From an uncultured Lachnospiraceae bacterium (lineage in GTDB: Bacteria > Bacillota > Clostridia > Lachnospirales > Lachnospiraceae): a stretch of DNA of 64,000 bases. The translations under genes were made by a program, and so were the position numbers. The DNA lies in the NCBI GenBank assembly GCA_947245585.1, contig CAMXPV010000001.1:62001-126000 (forward strand), written 5' to 3'. Of this stretch, positions 9,107 to 18,317 are shown in pieces. Below the pieces are notes generated by a model. That model had not been told where the DNA came from. It did not search any database and was given only the letters and a program-made list of their open reading frames with translations. The number at the start of each line of letters is the position of its first letter. The first letter of the stretch is position 1.

Positions 9107-10828
9107 TTACTTGCCCTTCTCTTCCATCGGCAGCGCATACCCGCCCTTTACCGTATAATTATTCATAGATTGAAAGACATTGGGGAAAGAGCATTCGCTC
9201 TCTTTTTGCCCACCCATCACTTCCGCCAGGGCAATCGTCGGCGCGCCGCCCGCCACTTTCGGGATCGCTCCGCCAGCAAACAATGCAATCACCTGTTCCG
9301 CCCCTTCTATCTTCCCCAAATCAGCGCCCGGCACAGCCGCTACCGCAGAGAAAGCCGCCTGCCAATACTCTGTTTCCTGCTTCTTAGCCGCTTTTCCTGT
9401 TTCTGACGCTTCTGCCCGTTTCACTGCCGTTCCGGTCCCAATCGTTTTTACTCCTCCGGGTGCATATAAATTGATATCCCTGCAAAGTTCCAGATTAGAC
9501 TGGGGTGTCCTGCACACCAACTCTACCGGCGTAAACGCATCGATCTTCTTTCCCGTTAAGAAAATTTCTCCATCTGCCAACAGCGAAATACCCGTCTGAC
9601 TCTTTATCTGGATTCCCGAACTATCCTCCATACTGACCGACACCATTCCATCCGCTCCTTCCGCAAAAAGCCTGTCCGAATATAAGCCGATCTTTTTGTA
9701 GTACAGCGTAGCAAACTCTCGCTTCTGTACATCTTTAAATCTTGCGTTATCCGCATTATGTACCACCGCCAAAATCGCTCTTCCGTCTTTTTCTTCCCGT
9801 GTGGGCAAATATAGTACCGCCTTTGTTCCCACTTCCGGCATACAGTAAGACAAGTTATTCGTCTCCGGTGCCCATATCCACGGGAAATCAGCACGTTCCT
9901 CCCCATCGATATCCAACTGCATATAAACGCTTTCTTCTTCTGTCTTGCGGATCGTCCCTTCCAGTTTGACCCCGGCAAACGCCGGATTGTCAGTTCTTTT
10001 CGTATAAAACGTCCCTCTCTTGCCAAGCTTACAGATAAAGAAAAGTTCTCCCTGTTCAAACAAGATTCTCCTGCTGTAAACCTGATATCTTCTGCCTTCA
10101 TACAACAAAAAATCTCCCATCTGCCAGTTCTCTTTCGATTTCACTTTGATATATAAGCTCTCGGTTCTTGGCATACCGCTCTCATAACAACCGTTTTGAT
10201 AATAACTGCCATCGAATCCATTCCCCAATATCTCGATCTCATCCCCTTCTTGCTCCCTTCCCGTGCACATACCAAAATGCAGCTCTGGTTTGTCGTTTTG
10301 CATGACCGGAATAAGAACTTCATGAAAGTGACTGGCCATCCGCATCAAAAATTCCCAATCCGTCTCCTCGTATTGAATCAACGGCGTACCAATGCTTTTA
10401 TCATCCCTGATATTCCAAACAAGTTCTGTTTTCTGCGCATTTTGTATCACTTCCTGCGCCACTTGTCTGTAGAGCATTTCCGCCTTTTGAAACGACTGCC
10501 TCCTCTTCTTTCTGTCCAATTTGGCAGTCTCACTGATGCCGCATATGAGAACATTAAGCAGACCTCCTTCCTTATGGCAGACCAATTTTTCTATGATCCC
10601 TGCAAAAAGGAGTTCACTGCTCCCTCCCACTTTTAGAACCATTATCTCAGTATCCGACCAATCTCGGTACAATACTTCCTGTTGGTCTTCTTCCCTGACA
10701 GTCACACTGAGTTTTGCGGTTGCATGTGCATTGACATCATGACGAATTTCCATGTTACTCAGCGAATAAATGGGAATCTCGGTTTCTATTAACAGTTGTT
10801 CGCTGCCGATCTCATACTTTTTGTTCAT
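9107..10828 (-). CDS. VgrG/late-control-D-type spike protein, long form
   Basis: A 573-residue protein of the phage gpD/VgrG family, which forms the trimeric hub and spike of contractile injection machines. Visible: N-terminal hub with the family motif YEETDWEFLMRMASHF (about 153-168), an OB-fold region with YCMPEVGTKAVLYLP (about 330), a short beta-helix-like part (about 405-440), and a 130-residue Ala/Gly-rich tail ending in GGYALPMEEKGK that the short spikes lack. ATG at 10828 is chosen because GGAAGGGG lies 7 nt upstream; a GTG lies just before it. Last gene of the GH19 effector module. Confidence 0.85.
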   Translation of the reverse strand: MNKKYEIGSEQLLIETEIPIYSLSNMEIRHDVNAHATAKLSVTVREEDQQEVLYRDWSDTEIMVLKVGGSSELLFAGIIEKLVCHKEGGLLNVLICGISETAKLDRKKRRQSFQKAEMLYRQVAQEVIQNAQKTELVWNIRDDKSIGTPLIQYEETDWEFLMRMASHFHEVLIPVMQNDKPELHFGMCTGREQEGDEIEILGNGFDGSYYQNGCYESGMPRTESLYIKVKSKENWQMGDFLLYEGRRYQVYSRRILFEQGELFFICKLGKRGTFYTKRTDNPAFAGVKLEGTIRKTEEESVYMQLDIDGEERADFPWIWAPETNNLSYCMPEVGTKAVLYLPTREEKDGRAILAVVHNADNARFKDVQKREFATLYYKKIGLYSDRLFAEGADGMVSVSMEDSSGIQIKSQTGISLLADGEIFLTGKKIDAFTPVELVCRTPQSNLELCRDINLYAPGGVKTIGTGTAVKRAEASETGKAAKKQETEYWQAAFSAVAAVPGADLGKIEGAEQVIALFAGGAIPKVAGGAPTIALAEVMGGQKESECSFPNVFQSMNNYTVKGGYALPMEEKGK

Positions 10829-10890
10829 CACAATACCCCTTCCATAATTAATACAATAATGTCAAAATCCTCACTGACATAAAAATATGA

Positions 10891-11826
10891 TCAATTAGCA
10901 CTATGGTCTTCCTGCTCCTCCAGTACTTCTATCCCGTCTATCTTCCTAAGCACATTCTGCAAAAACGTCTCTTCCAATATATGCCTCACTGACTCAATAT
11001 CAATAGAATACTCGTTATAATCACCTGCCAATGTTTCCGCAATAATAACTATAAAATTATCGCCATCCGTATACCATTGTAAATCTTCATCTAATCCATA
11101 CCAACGTATTTTCCTAGCCACAGCACTTACTTCACATCCCTCCGCGCTCCCTTCCCACATCGTAATGTTTTCAAACTTATCCGCAATCAGCATATCGCGC
11201 AATTCTGAAAAATCGGTAACAATATCCTTTAAGGAGATCACCTTTTCTTCTTCCAGATCGATTGTAGTTGCCACTGCTTTTGCCGGATATCCATGTCCAG
11301 CAGAGATATAACCATGCCCGCCTTTATAAAGAATACTGATAATCCGATCATTCAAAAATTTGACCTCATAGTCCAAGTCCAGACAATATAAGGTGTCATC
11401 CCCCTCTTTATTCTTTTCCCCTATCAGTTTCTTCACATCTTCCTCAATCAGAGCATTAACCCTCTCTTCTTTTACTTCATCCTCTAATCCCATAAGTTGG
11501 GGATAGTAAATGTTAATATCATTTCCTTGCTCATTGTAGTGGTAGGACTCCCTTATCATCTCAAAATCCACATTCCACTCGACTTCTTTCTCCCCCTCTT
11601 CCGACGACTCTGTTGCAGTTTCCTCCTCTTTCTGTACAATTTCTGCCTTTTCAATCGTACTCTCTTCGACCGCCTTTACGGGTTCTTTCTCATCCGCCAC
11701 ACTTTCTTCGATTGTCTGCACTACCACCAAATGTTCTCTCTGTGCTTTCCCACAAGCAGTAAAGATAATAACCAGAGTAATATCCGCCGCTATCCGCTTC
11801 CATTTCCCTCTATACCTTTTTTTCAT
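10891..11826 (-). CDS. RsiV-like (DUF4163/DUF3298) lipoprotein, candidate immunity protein
   Basis: A 311-residue protein with a lipobox-like FTAC (Cys about 25), a Glu-rich linker, then a DUF4163-like segment (INIYYPQLMGLED, then DYEVKFLNDRIISILYKGG) and a DUF3298-like segment (TTIDLEEEKVISLKDIV, then WYTDGDNFIVII). This is the domain pair of the RsiV ectodomain, known to bind lysozyme. The gene follows a GH19 lysozyme-like effector, and a paralogue precedes it, so it is probably an outer-face immunity protein (inference). ATG at 11826 matches the paralogue's start. It is more diverged at the C-terminus than its partner. Confidence 0.75.
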   Translation of the reverse strand: MKKRYRGKWKRIAADITLVIIFTACGKAQREHLVVVQTIEESVADEKEPVKAVEESTIEKAEIVQKEEETATESSEEGEKEVEWNVDFEMIRESYHYNEQGNDINIYYPQLMGLEDEVKEERVNALIEEDVKKLIGEKNKEGDDTLYCLDLDYEVKFLNDRIISILYKGGHGYISAGHGYPAKAVATTIDLEEEKVISLKDIVTDFSELRDMLIADKFENITMWEGSAEGCEVSAVARKIRWYGLDEDLQWYTDGDNFIVIIAETLAGDYNEYSIDIESVRHILEETFLQNVLRKIDGIEVLEEQEDHSAN

Positions 11827-11842
11827 ACCAAGCTTTCTCCCG

Positions 11843-13069
11843 TCACTCATCTACCTCATTTTCAATTACGGCATTTAACTGACTACTATAATACCCGTAG
11901 GCTTTTTTTCTCTCTGCTATTTTATCCCCTCTATTACCGTTTACAATCCCTGTTATGTCTTCAACAGATGCGTTCTCATCACATTTTTTATTAAGATCAT
12001 ATCTATCATCATTTGCTGTACCCGGCTTATAAACGCTCCAATAAAATGCACCCGCCTCCCAATAGTATTTCTTCGCTACATATAATGCACCATGATCTAC
12101 TATATAATGGTCGTCCTTATAAGCGCTGAAAGCCGTATAAGCGTCCCTTCCTGTCATTTGTATCGCTCCGGCACCTCTGTATTTGGCTCCATCTCCATCA
12201 TCAACATTTCCCAAACTTATCTTGTTGTCACCCTTTTCATATTTTTTAAAAAACTCAAAGACATCAGCTCCTTTGTCAAATTGCTCAAGTGGATATTTCC
12301 CACCGCCTGATTCCACATGAGCTTGCGCCAAAAAATGTGCAATCCTGTTCGGTGTATTGATTCCGTAAACATTCAGCACCCGATTAAGCTCATCCACATC
12401 CGCCTGTGTGATTGCCCTGCCATTTCTCTCATCTCTATATTCTGGCAGAGAAGTTTTCGTACTATAACTTATTATCTCTCTAAACTGCCATACACCTAAA
12501 ATATCTTTTAATTCTTCTGAATTTTCAATATTCTTCAGCATCTCCAATGTCACATAATCTTTTACCCTGATTACTTCCCCTGTTTCATAAGTTCTAACCA
12601 TCTGACCTGCATCCTCAAAAAAGAGAATACCATCCCCATGGAAGCATATCATATAGGAAGTTTCCGCATTGAGCGCACCTTCCTCATCATTCAATTTCAC
12701 TCCCTCATAGGTTTCCTGCCATCTTCCAGACTCAATACATTCCTCCACTACCGTACAACGTCTATTTGATGCCTTTTTACATCCTGAATATACTCTTTCC
12801 CGCTTGATATCATATTCCCCCAATTGTTCGATATCGGATATTTTTACCATTTCCCCACAGACCTTTTTTGTTATATGTACGGTTTCGTCCTGATTTATCG
12901 CTGACGTACATTTTACAAGCGCATTGCATGTGCAAGGCTGTCCGTTATTTCCTTTACATTTTACCGCATTAATAACCTTCTCTTTAGAATGGCTTTCAAT
13001 TGTCGGTTCAGTCTGCCTGCTCATTTCCAGCAATTCGTTTATAACACCTTCTACCTTTACCTTGTCCAT
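11843..13069 (-). CDS. PAAR-like (DUF4280-like) effector with GH19 lysozyme/chitinase domain
   Basis: A 408-residue protein. Residues about 36-152 are Cys-rich and end in ALNAETSYMICFHGDGILFF, matching the DUF4280 PAAR-like pattern used to cap a VgrG spike. Residues about 215-400 are a GH19-type hydrolase: catalytic Glu in AHVESGGG (about 253) and the family signature YRGAGAIQMTGRDAY (about 296-310). It would be delivered on a spike to cleave the glycan strands of a rival's wall. ATG at 13069 has AAGGTGG upstream; an earlier in-frame ATG at 13114 lacks one. Flanked on both sides by RsiV-like lipoproteins. Confidence 0.85.
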   Translation of the reverse strand: MDKVKVEGVINELLEMSRQTEPTIESHSKEKVINAVKCKGNNGQPCTCNALVKCTSAINQDETVHITKKVCGEMVKISDIEQLGEYDIKRERVYSGCKKASNRRCTVVEECIESGRWQETYEGVKLNDEEGALNAETSYMICFHGDGILFFEDAGQMVRTYETGEVIRVKDYVTLEMLKNIENSEELKDILGVWQFREIISYSTKTSLPEYRDERNGRAITQADVDELNRVLNVYGINTPNRIAHFLAQAHVESGGGKYPLEQFDKGADVFEFFKKYEKGDNKISLGNVDDGDGAKYRGAGAIQMTGRDAYTAFSAYKDDHYIVDHGALYVAKKYYWEAGAFYWSVYKPGTANDDRYDLNKKCDENASVEDITGIVNGNRGDKIAERKKAYGYYSSQLNAVIENEVDE

Positions 13070-13137
13070 TCTCAACCACCTTCCCGTCTGCAAAGCATCA
13101 AACTTATTTCCCATGCCTCAACATTCCGCCACACATC

Positions 13138-14028
13138 TTATTGTAACTTCTTTATAAACGTTTCATCTAAAATATGGCTGACCTTCTCAATATCAATAGC
13201 ATATTCAAAATAGTCATAATATTTTGTATCAACGAGTACAACTATAAAATTATCTCCATCTGTATACCATTGATGACGCTCTTTCAAATCTGCATCCACG
13301 CCCTCGTCATATATATATATAACTGTACTGGCAGCAAATTCTGATATTATCCCTTCCCACATCGTTATATTTTCGAACTCATCCGATAGCAGCATGTCAC
13401 CCAATTTTGAAATATCCGCAACATCCTTTAAAGCGATCATCTTTTCTTCTTCCAAATCAATCGTTGTTGCCATCACGATCCCCGGCATCCGTGCACGTCC
13501 CGGCATAATATAACCACGCCAACCTTTATAAAGAATACTGATAATCCGATCATTCAGAAATTTGACCTCATAGTCCAACTTCAGACAATATAAGGTGTCA
13601 TCCCCCTCTTTATTCTTTTCCCCTATCAGTTTCTTCACATCTTCCTCAATCAGATCATTAATCCTCTCTTCTTTTGCCCCATCCTCTAATCCGGCAAGCT
13701 GGGGATAATAAATGTTAATATCATTTCTTTGCTCATTGTAGTGGTAGGACTCCCTTGTCATCTCAAAATCCACATCCCACTTGACTTCTTTCTTCCCCTC
13801 TTTCGGCGACGCTGTTGCAGTTTTCTCCTCTGTCTGTACAATTTCCGCCTTTTCAATCGTACTCTCTTCGACCGTCTTTACGGGTTCCTTCTCATCCGCC
13901 ACACTTTCTTCGACTGTCTGCACTGCCGCCAAATGTTCTCCCCGTGCTTCCCCACAGGCCACACAGATAATCATCAGAGTGATAGCCGCCGCTATCCGCT
14001 TCCATTTCCCTCTATACCTTTTTTTCAT
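13138..14028 (-). CDS. RsiV-like (DUF4163/DUF3298) lipoprotein, candidate immunity protein
   Basis: A 296-residue paralogue of the 10891-11826 protein, very similar through the signal, linker and DUF4163 region and more diverged in the C-terminal half. It has a lipobox-like VAC (Cys about 25) and the segments INIYYPQLAGLEDGAKEE, DYEVKFLNDRIISILYKGW and WYTDGDNFIVVLVDT. It lies between the short spike gene and the GH19 effector gene in one transcription unit. The known lysozyme binding of RsiV's DUF3298 domain makes it a strong candidate to bind and block the neighbouring effector. Confidence 0.75.
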   Translation of the reverse strand: MKKRYRGKWKRIAAAITLMIICVACGEARGEHLAAVQTVEESVADEKEPVKTVEESTIEKAEIVQTEEKTATASPKEGKKEVKWDVDFEMTRESYHYNEQRNDINIYYPQLAGLEDGAKEERINDLIEEDVKKLIGEKNKEGDDTLYCLKLDYEVKFLNDRIISILYKGWRGYIMPGRARMPGIVMATTIDLEEEKMIALKDVADISKLGDMLLSDEFENITMWEGIISEFAASTVIYIYDEGVDADLKERHQWYTDGDNFIVVLVDTKYYDYFEYAIDIEKVSHILDETFIKKLQ

Positions 14029-14084
14029 ATCAAACGTTCTCCCGTCACGCCTCTATCTCGTTTTCGATTGCGAAATTAAGCTTT

Positions 14085-15479
14085 TTAGTTCATATAAATC
14101 TTACCGCCGCTGATATTAATATCCTGATTGATCTCCACCTTCGCTGCCCCCTGCTGCATCACAATGGCAGTTTCTGCGGCCATGTTTACCCCCGCATTTT
14201 TGCTTTTCATCTGAATATCCTGATCCGCCTGCACAATGATATCTTTATCACTGATTACCTTCACACCCTCTTTATCTGACAATTCCAGAGATATGCCATT
14301 GTTATTTCTGAGAATAATAGCGTTCGGTGTAAACAAAATCTCCTTATTCTGCGGATTCTTCCATGATTTTTCATCCGGATTGTTTCGTCCTGCTGCCGCG
14401 CCAAGATGTACGCTGCTCGCCACATAAGCATGTCCTTCCACGCAGTCCGGCACTGCAAGCCTGACCCTATCTCCCACTTCGGGCATACAATACCACCCTG
14501 CCCCATCGGGCGTTGAATATACCGTTGCATAATCAAACCAACGGCGCCCACAGTTTCCCTGATTCTCATCTTCCTCGATCTGCACTTGTACCACCGTTTT
14601 CTCCACTGCCGTAACCCTCGCGTCCAGTGATATTCCTGTCAGACTCTCGTTATAAATCGGCAGTAACCGTGCATTCTCCCTGGTAAGCAGATGATATTCA
14701 TGGTATAACTCCTGCCCCACCAATCTGCTGACTATTTTGCCTATGACAAACTGTGCGCCTTCAAACTGTACCATTTCTCCAAGACAGTAAATCTCCCTGC
14801 TGCCGACAACATAGCTTACCAAATCCGCCAGTCTTATATCTGCAACTCCTGCGGCTTTCTTTTTTTCATACGCCTCATAGTTCTGCTCGATCCGATAGCT
14901 GTCCGTTTCTAACTGTCCTGCCACATAAGTCTGCTGATATCCAAAACAGATTTTCTTTTTCGCAACGCCATCCGCCGGAATCAGCACAGTTCCGGCATAA
15001 GATGCCAGTCTTTTTATAAACTGCCAGTCGCTTTCCCGATACTGTAACAGGAACCGTCTCGTTGTCTGACTGCCACTATCTGACATATCACAGCTTCCTC
15101 TCTCCGCTTCCAGACAGGTTTGAATCACCTGCGAATAAGAAAAGCCATCTTCCTGAAAAGAGCGGGTATGCGGCTTAATGTCCAAAAGAAAGCTGCCTGT
15201 TTTTACCTCGATCGTCAGGATGGACACCTGGCCTTCTTTTTTGATCCACAGCCCCGTCAAAATCCCTGCAAAGAAACGGTTAATATGCTCGTCTTCCGAT
15301 ATGGCATTTACCGTTACCCATGTCTCCTGTGCCGCCATGCTCATGTAGACCGAGCTGTTTTCCTGCTCGATAACGCCAACAATCCTGATTGTTCCATGTT
15401 GGTTCAGCTCTTTTACACATTCCACATTCAAAAAACTCACAAACGAAAACGGCTCTACCTTTATCCTGACTTCTCTCAC
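14085..15479 (-). CDS. VgrG/late-control-D-type spike protein, short form
   Basis: A 464-residue VgrG-family protein: hub domain with QYRESDWQFIKRLASYAG (about 147-164), OB fold with WYCMPEVGDRVRLAVP (about 327), and a beta-helix-like C-terminus ending INISGGKIYMN, with no long tail. The start is GTG at 15479, overlapping the TGA of the upstream gene as GTGA, which implies translational coupling. A near-homologous C-terminus is preserved in the interrupted spike gene at 40912-41159. Confidence 0.85.
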   Translation of the reverse strand: MREVRIKVEPFSFVSFLNVECVKELNQHGTIRIVGVIEQENSSVYMSMAAQETWVTVNAISEDEHINRFFAGILTGLWIKKEGQVSILTIEVKTGSFLLDIKPHTRSFQEDGFSYSQVIQTCLEAERGSCDMSDSGSQTTRRFLLQYRESDWQFIKRLASYAGTVLIPADGVAKKKICFGYQQTYVAGQLETDSYRIEQNYEAYEKKKAAGVADIRLADLVSYVVGSREIYCLGEMVQFEGAQFVIGKIVSRLVGQELYHEYHLLTRENARLLPIYNESLTGISLDARVTAVEKTVVQVQIEEDENQGNCGRRWFDYATVYSTPDGAGWYCMPEVGDRVRLAVPDCVEGHAYVASSVHLGAAAGRNNPDEKSWKNPQNKEILFTPNAIILRNNNGISLELSDKEGVKVISDKDIIVQADQDIQMKSKNAGVNMAAETAIVMQQGAAKVEINQDINISGGKIYMN

Positions 15480-16048
15480 CTTATGTATCCCTCTCTTTCC
15501 TTAATAGAATCCCACATCATTAAAACCGCCTTTTTCCACTCGGTATAATCCCGGTACGGACAGTTAAAGCTTCCCTGCACAAGCCTGTTCTTAACAGACA
15601 AAAGCAACAGCATATTATAGAGGTCGCTGTCCATCGCATGACTGCGGAAGGAAAACCAACAGCCTTTTACCTCTGGTAAAGTTTCGCAGGTATATATCAA
15701 ATAGTTCGGATTGTCCCTATGTATCACCGACCTGATACGTTCTGTCAGTTCCCCCATGTCATCGCACTGCACCTTCTCTGAAAATACTGTGAATCCCATA
15801 TTTACTTCAAGATCATCCGTAGTCAGAATAATCTGCGGCCTGAATTCCGACGGATACTTGACCTTCGCGTACTCTGGCGGCATCTGCTTCCATTCAGCCG
15901 GAAGCATGATCGAAAACAGTTCAAATAACTCCTTCCGTTCAAAAGAAACGACTTCCCCGCCCAGATATAATCCTTCTTCTAACGTCGTGTAAGTTTCTTT
16001 TTTCCTTTGTTCCCTCTTTTCCAGAATTTCTTCATCTGTATATGTCAT
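15476..16048 (-). CDS. DcrB/DUF1795-like protein, candidate spike adaptor
   Basis: A 190-residue soluble protein with the layout of DcrB/DUF1795 proteins: an amphipathic start, FSIMLPAEWKQMPPE, then RPQIILTTDDLEVNMGF, a helical middle, a Gly-rich turn and a final NRLVQGSFNCPY...WKKAV segment. Two similar genes lie at 30358 and 30884, also beside spike genes. In type VI systems DUF1795 (Eag) proteins load effectors onto VgrG; the same job is suggested here by family and position. Overlaps the spike start by 4 nt. Confidence 0.55.
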   Translation of the reverse strand: MTYTDEEILEKREQRKKETYTTLEEGLYLGGEVVSFERKELFELFSIMLPAEWKQMPPEYAKVKYPSEFRPQIILTTDDLEVNMGFTVFSEKVQCDDMGELTERIRSVIHRDNPNYLIYTCETLPEVKGCWFSFRSHAMDSDLYNMLLLLSVKNRLVQGSFNCPYRDYTEWKKAVLMMWDSIKEREGYIR

Positions 16049-16086
16049 ATTGAATCCCCCTTTCTGCTATGTTCCGCCAGACATAC

Positions 16087-16599
16087 TTAAATCATTTGCA
16101 GCTCTTCTAATCCGATTCCGACCGTCTGTCTTCGGAGAATACTTTCCACCAAATCCATACGCATAATCACCCGGAAAAAATAGCCGTCAGTAATCTCTGC
16201 AATCGTTTTCCCCTCCACGCTTTTTCTCTCTACCTCAGCGCGCCATTCCCTTCCCTGCTCCCGTTCTTTCCTGAACGTACATGTAATCCGGTCAAGCCAT
16301 GGAATATAATAGGCCATACTCTGTCTGTTCTCCTTATCTAGCACAATAATTCTGGTGAAATAAATGTGGGGATCGTATTTACGTATCGCATTCCTGACAG
16401 TTTCGCTGACCATAAAACAAGGCGCGGTCATCACGTCCGTAAATGCCATCTGTCTGTTGCCCTCCACTGAAAATAACAAATGCCTGCCGATCTGGTGCGG
16501 CCCCCTTCTATCCAAAGTCTTCCTGTCGATTACCCCGAACCAACCAAGCAGATTAGTCACCCCGTACTGCTCATCCACTTCTATCTGAAAATACTTCAT
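16087..16599 (-). CDS. unrecognised protein of the conserved A-B pair (member B)
   Basis: A 170-residue soluble protein. Homologues lie at 27919-28371 and 34288-34809; all share an N-terminal GW(F/Y)G..D segment, a P..MVS motif in the middle (CFMVSETVRNAIRKYD), a YY.P segment and a C-terminal G(I/L)EL/GIGL stretch. The layout faintly recalls Imm11/DUF1629 immunity proteins, but I cannot confirm that. It always directly follows member A. Confidence 0.5.
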   Translation of the reverse strand: MKYFQIEVDEQYGVTNLLGWFGVIDRKTLDRRGPHQIGRHLLFSVEGNRQMAFTDVMTAPCFMVSETVRNAIRKYDPHIYFTRIIVLDKENRQSMAYYIPWLDRITCTFRKEREQGREWRAEVERKSVEGKTIAEITDGYFFRVIMRMDLVESILRRQTVGIGLEELQMI

Positions 16600-16617
16600 C
16601 CTTCTTTTTCTCCTTCG

Positions 16618-17157
16618 TCAAATACACCCAATCGCCTTGACCTCCTCCATGTAACCGCCATAGTAAGCGGGAATCCCCCTGCCTTTTTCCATATCTTCTA
16701 CAATCTCCCTCATAATACGATCCAAACCTTTATAAATCCGCTCTGTATACCATCTGTGGATTTCCGCTTTTTCACCTGATATAACGCGGATAAAGTGTTC
16801 GTGTAATGTCTCATCCAGCTCCCGCCAGTCTTCCTCCAGTCCATCAAAGACCTCTTTCATACTGAAATAAACGCTGTCCGGCTCTTCTTCTACAAAAGGC
16901 TCCTCCTCATAAAAGGCAATATAAAACTCATGGCTGCCTAAAATATAACTGCTCCGCAGAAAACAAATAACCAGACTGCCCTCTTTCCTGTCTGCTGCTA
17001 ACTGTTCCATAACAAGCTCCAAGTCTTTTCTCACAGAAACTTTATCGCTTCTCAACAGATTTTCTATGCTCTGCAGCCGCACACTCATAAGAGAATCTGC
17101 TTTCCCCCCTATTGATTCTTTCATCTGGGGAATTCTTTCCATTTTATACTGATTCAT
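16618..17157 (-). CDS. unrecognised protein of the conserved A-B pair (member A)
   Basis: About 179 residues, helical, with a conserved core seen in the paralogues at 28364 and 34816: a hydrophobic CFLRSSYILGSHEFYIAFY strand region, a Phe/Tyr-rich acidic patch, then LHEHFIRVI and a C-terminal Y(Y/F)GGYM segment. The start is uncertain: ATG 17157 has GAGGAG 13 nt upstream, and ATG 17178 would overlap the preceding gene. No family recognised. It precedes B in all three modules, so the two probably act together. Confidence 0.5.
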   Translation of the reverse strand: MNQYKMERIPQMKESIGGKADSLMSVRLQSIENLLRSDKVSVRKDLELVMEQLAADRKEGSLVICFLRSSYILGSHEFYIAFYEEEPFVEEEPDSVYFSMKEVFDGLEEDWRELDETLHEHFIRVISGEKAEIHRWYTERIYKGLDRIMREIVEDMEKGRGIPAYYGGYMEEVKAIGCI

Positions 17158-17167
17158 GGCCTGTCTT

Positions 17168-17809
17168 TCACTCCTCATCAAACCGAAACGTATTGTCTAT
17201 CACCTTACACCGTTTCAATTTCCACCGCTCCAGGAAGTAAGATTCGTGATGCGCTTTTGCCCATGTTTTCACTACGACGTCGTAAACCGCATACTCCTGA
17301 TATTCCTGCACGTCTTTTCTTGTCAGGCCGTATCGGTTCAAGTATTCGTCAATGCTTTTTTCATCTGTGTATACCTTACTATTGCCCGGTTCTCCCTGCA
17401 CGATATAAACAGGAATATATAACAATTCTCTGTTTTTGTAGTTGTAATCTACCTCCAACTCCATTCTTACTTGATCTGTTTCGGATAACTTTACGACAGT
17501 ATATATATTGAAGTCATTAACATCACCATAATCTACAACATCATAAAAAAAGAGTAATGCTACGGATTCTACGTCTTTTCTAAGAAATTCTTCTTTATAG
17601 TCAATACTGCTTGCACCCATTGTTTCCAACGCCCCCATCCATTCCCATTCATCACGCCATCCTGACAGGCAGCCTTCCAGTTCCGGCACATCCACTGCAC
17701 CGTATATTTTGCTCTTACCTATCTCGCTCAAAACATTAGAGTTAAAATACCTTATAATAAAACAGACAAACAAAAAGCAAATGCCTATCCGCAAAAATTT
17801 ATAATTCAT
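17168..17809 (-). CDS. TipC-like immunity protein, copy 1
   Basis: A 213-residue protein with an N-terminal membrane anchor (about 5-22) and an outer domain starting PELEGCLSGWRDEWEW, later YTDEKSIDEYLNRYGL and YAVYDVVVKTWAKAHHES, with a basic tail. This pattern recalls TipC-type proteins, which protect against TelC-type lipid II-degrading LXG toxins; the assignment is by memory of the family. ATG 17809 has AAAGGAAG upstream. It lies just downstream of a frameshifted toxin-tip fragment. Copy 2 (18318-18953) is nearly identical at both ends but differs in the middle third. Confidence 0.6.
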   Translation of the reverse strand: MNYKFLRIGICFLFVCFIIRYFNSNVLSEIGKSKIYGAVDVPELEGCLSGWRDEWEWMGALETMGASSIDYKEEFLRKDVESVALLFFYDVVDYGDVNDFNIYTVVKLSETDQVRMELEVDYNYKNRELLYIPVYIVQGEPGNSKVYTDEKSIDEYLNRYGLTRKDVQEYQEYAVYDVVVKTWAKAHHESYFLERWKLKRCKVIDNTFRFDEE

Positions 17810-17840
17810 AGGTCTTCCTTTCCGCATTTCCATTATCAAC

Positions 17841-18136
17841 TTACCAGTCTTTTCTCTGCCCCTTTCCAGACTCTTGTAATCTTGTTAAGAACATATATGT
17901 ATCCCAATATGTATCCCGATATTCTTCTAGTAAATCCTTGTAATCTTCTCTTCCGTAACCAGATGTGCAATATTATCTGCATCTAAATCTGCCATGTAAT
18001 CATCCATTCCGAACGATGTCTTACCATCGCCATCATATACGGCATCCCCAAGCCATCCCGCCCCTTTTCTCCATGCATGAGTTTCAATATCAAAACCCTT
18101 TACTACATTGATCGGTTTATTATCATAAAACGCCAT
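17841..18136 (-). pseudogene. toxin C-terminal fragment with frameshift
   Basis: From ATG 18136 (with a stop codon immediately upstream) the frame encodes 63 residues including INVVKGFDIETHAWRKGAGW and SFGMDDYMADLDADNI, then goes out of frame near 17942. The next frame continues naturally as EDYKDLLEEYRDTYW and stops at 17841. One lost base restores a single ORF. The acidic MDDYMADLDADN segment and the TipC-like genes on both sides suggest a TelC-like effector tip that lost its N-terminal delivery part. Between 18137 and 18317 I see only spacer and a 39-bp repeat. Confidence 0.6.
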
Positions 18137-18278
18137 CTAGCTCAATGATCTCGCAAAGTACCAATCTCTTTCTCGCTACGTTAAACCTGAATACTCCTCC
18201 TGTATCCTCCGATATATCTCACCCAAAACGCCAACCGTCCTTCTGTCTTCTTAATTTTCTTCTCTTCCCCAAAAATCC

Positions 18279-18317
18279 CTAATCCAAAACAATCATCCTG
18301 CCCGCCCGGCCTGTCTT
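18279..18317. repeat. 39-bp exact repeat of 19071-19109
   Basis: This segment is identical to 19071-19109, which holds the last codons and stop of the 260-residue gene. It ends exactly at the stop of TipC copy 2, marking a recombination joint left by the duplication of the immunity region. Confidence 0.85.
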
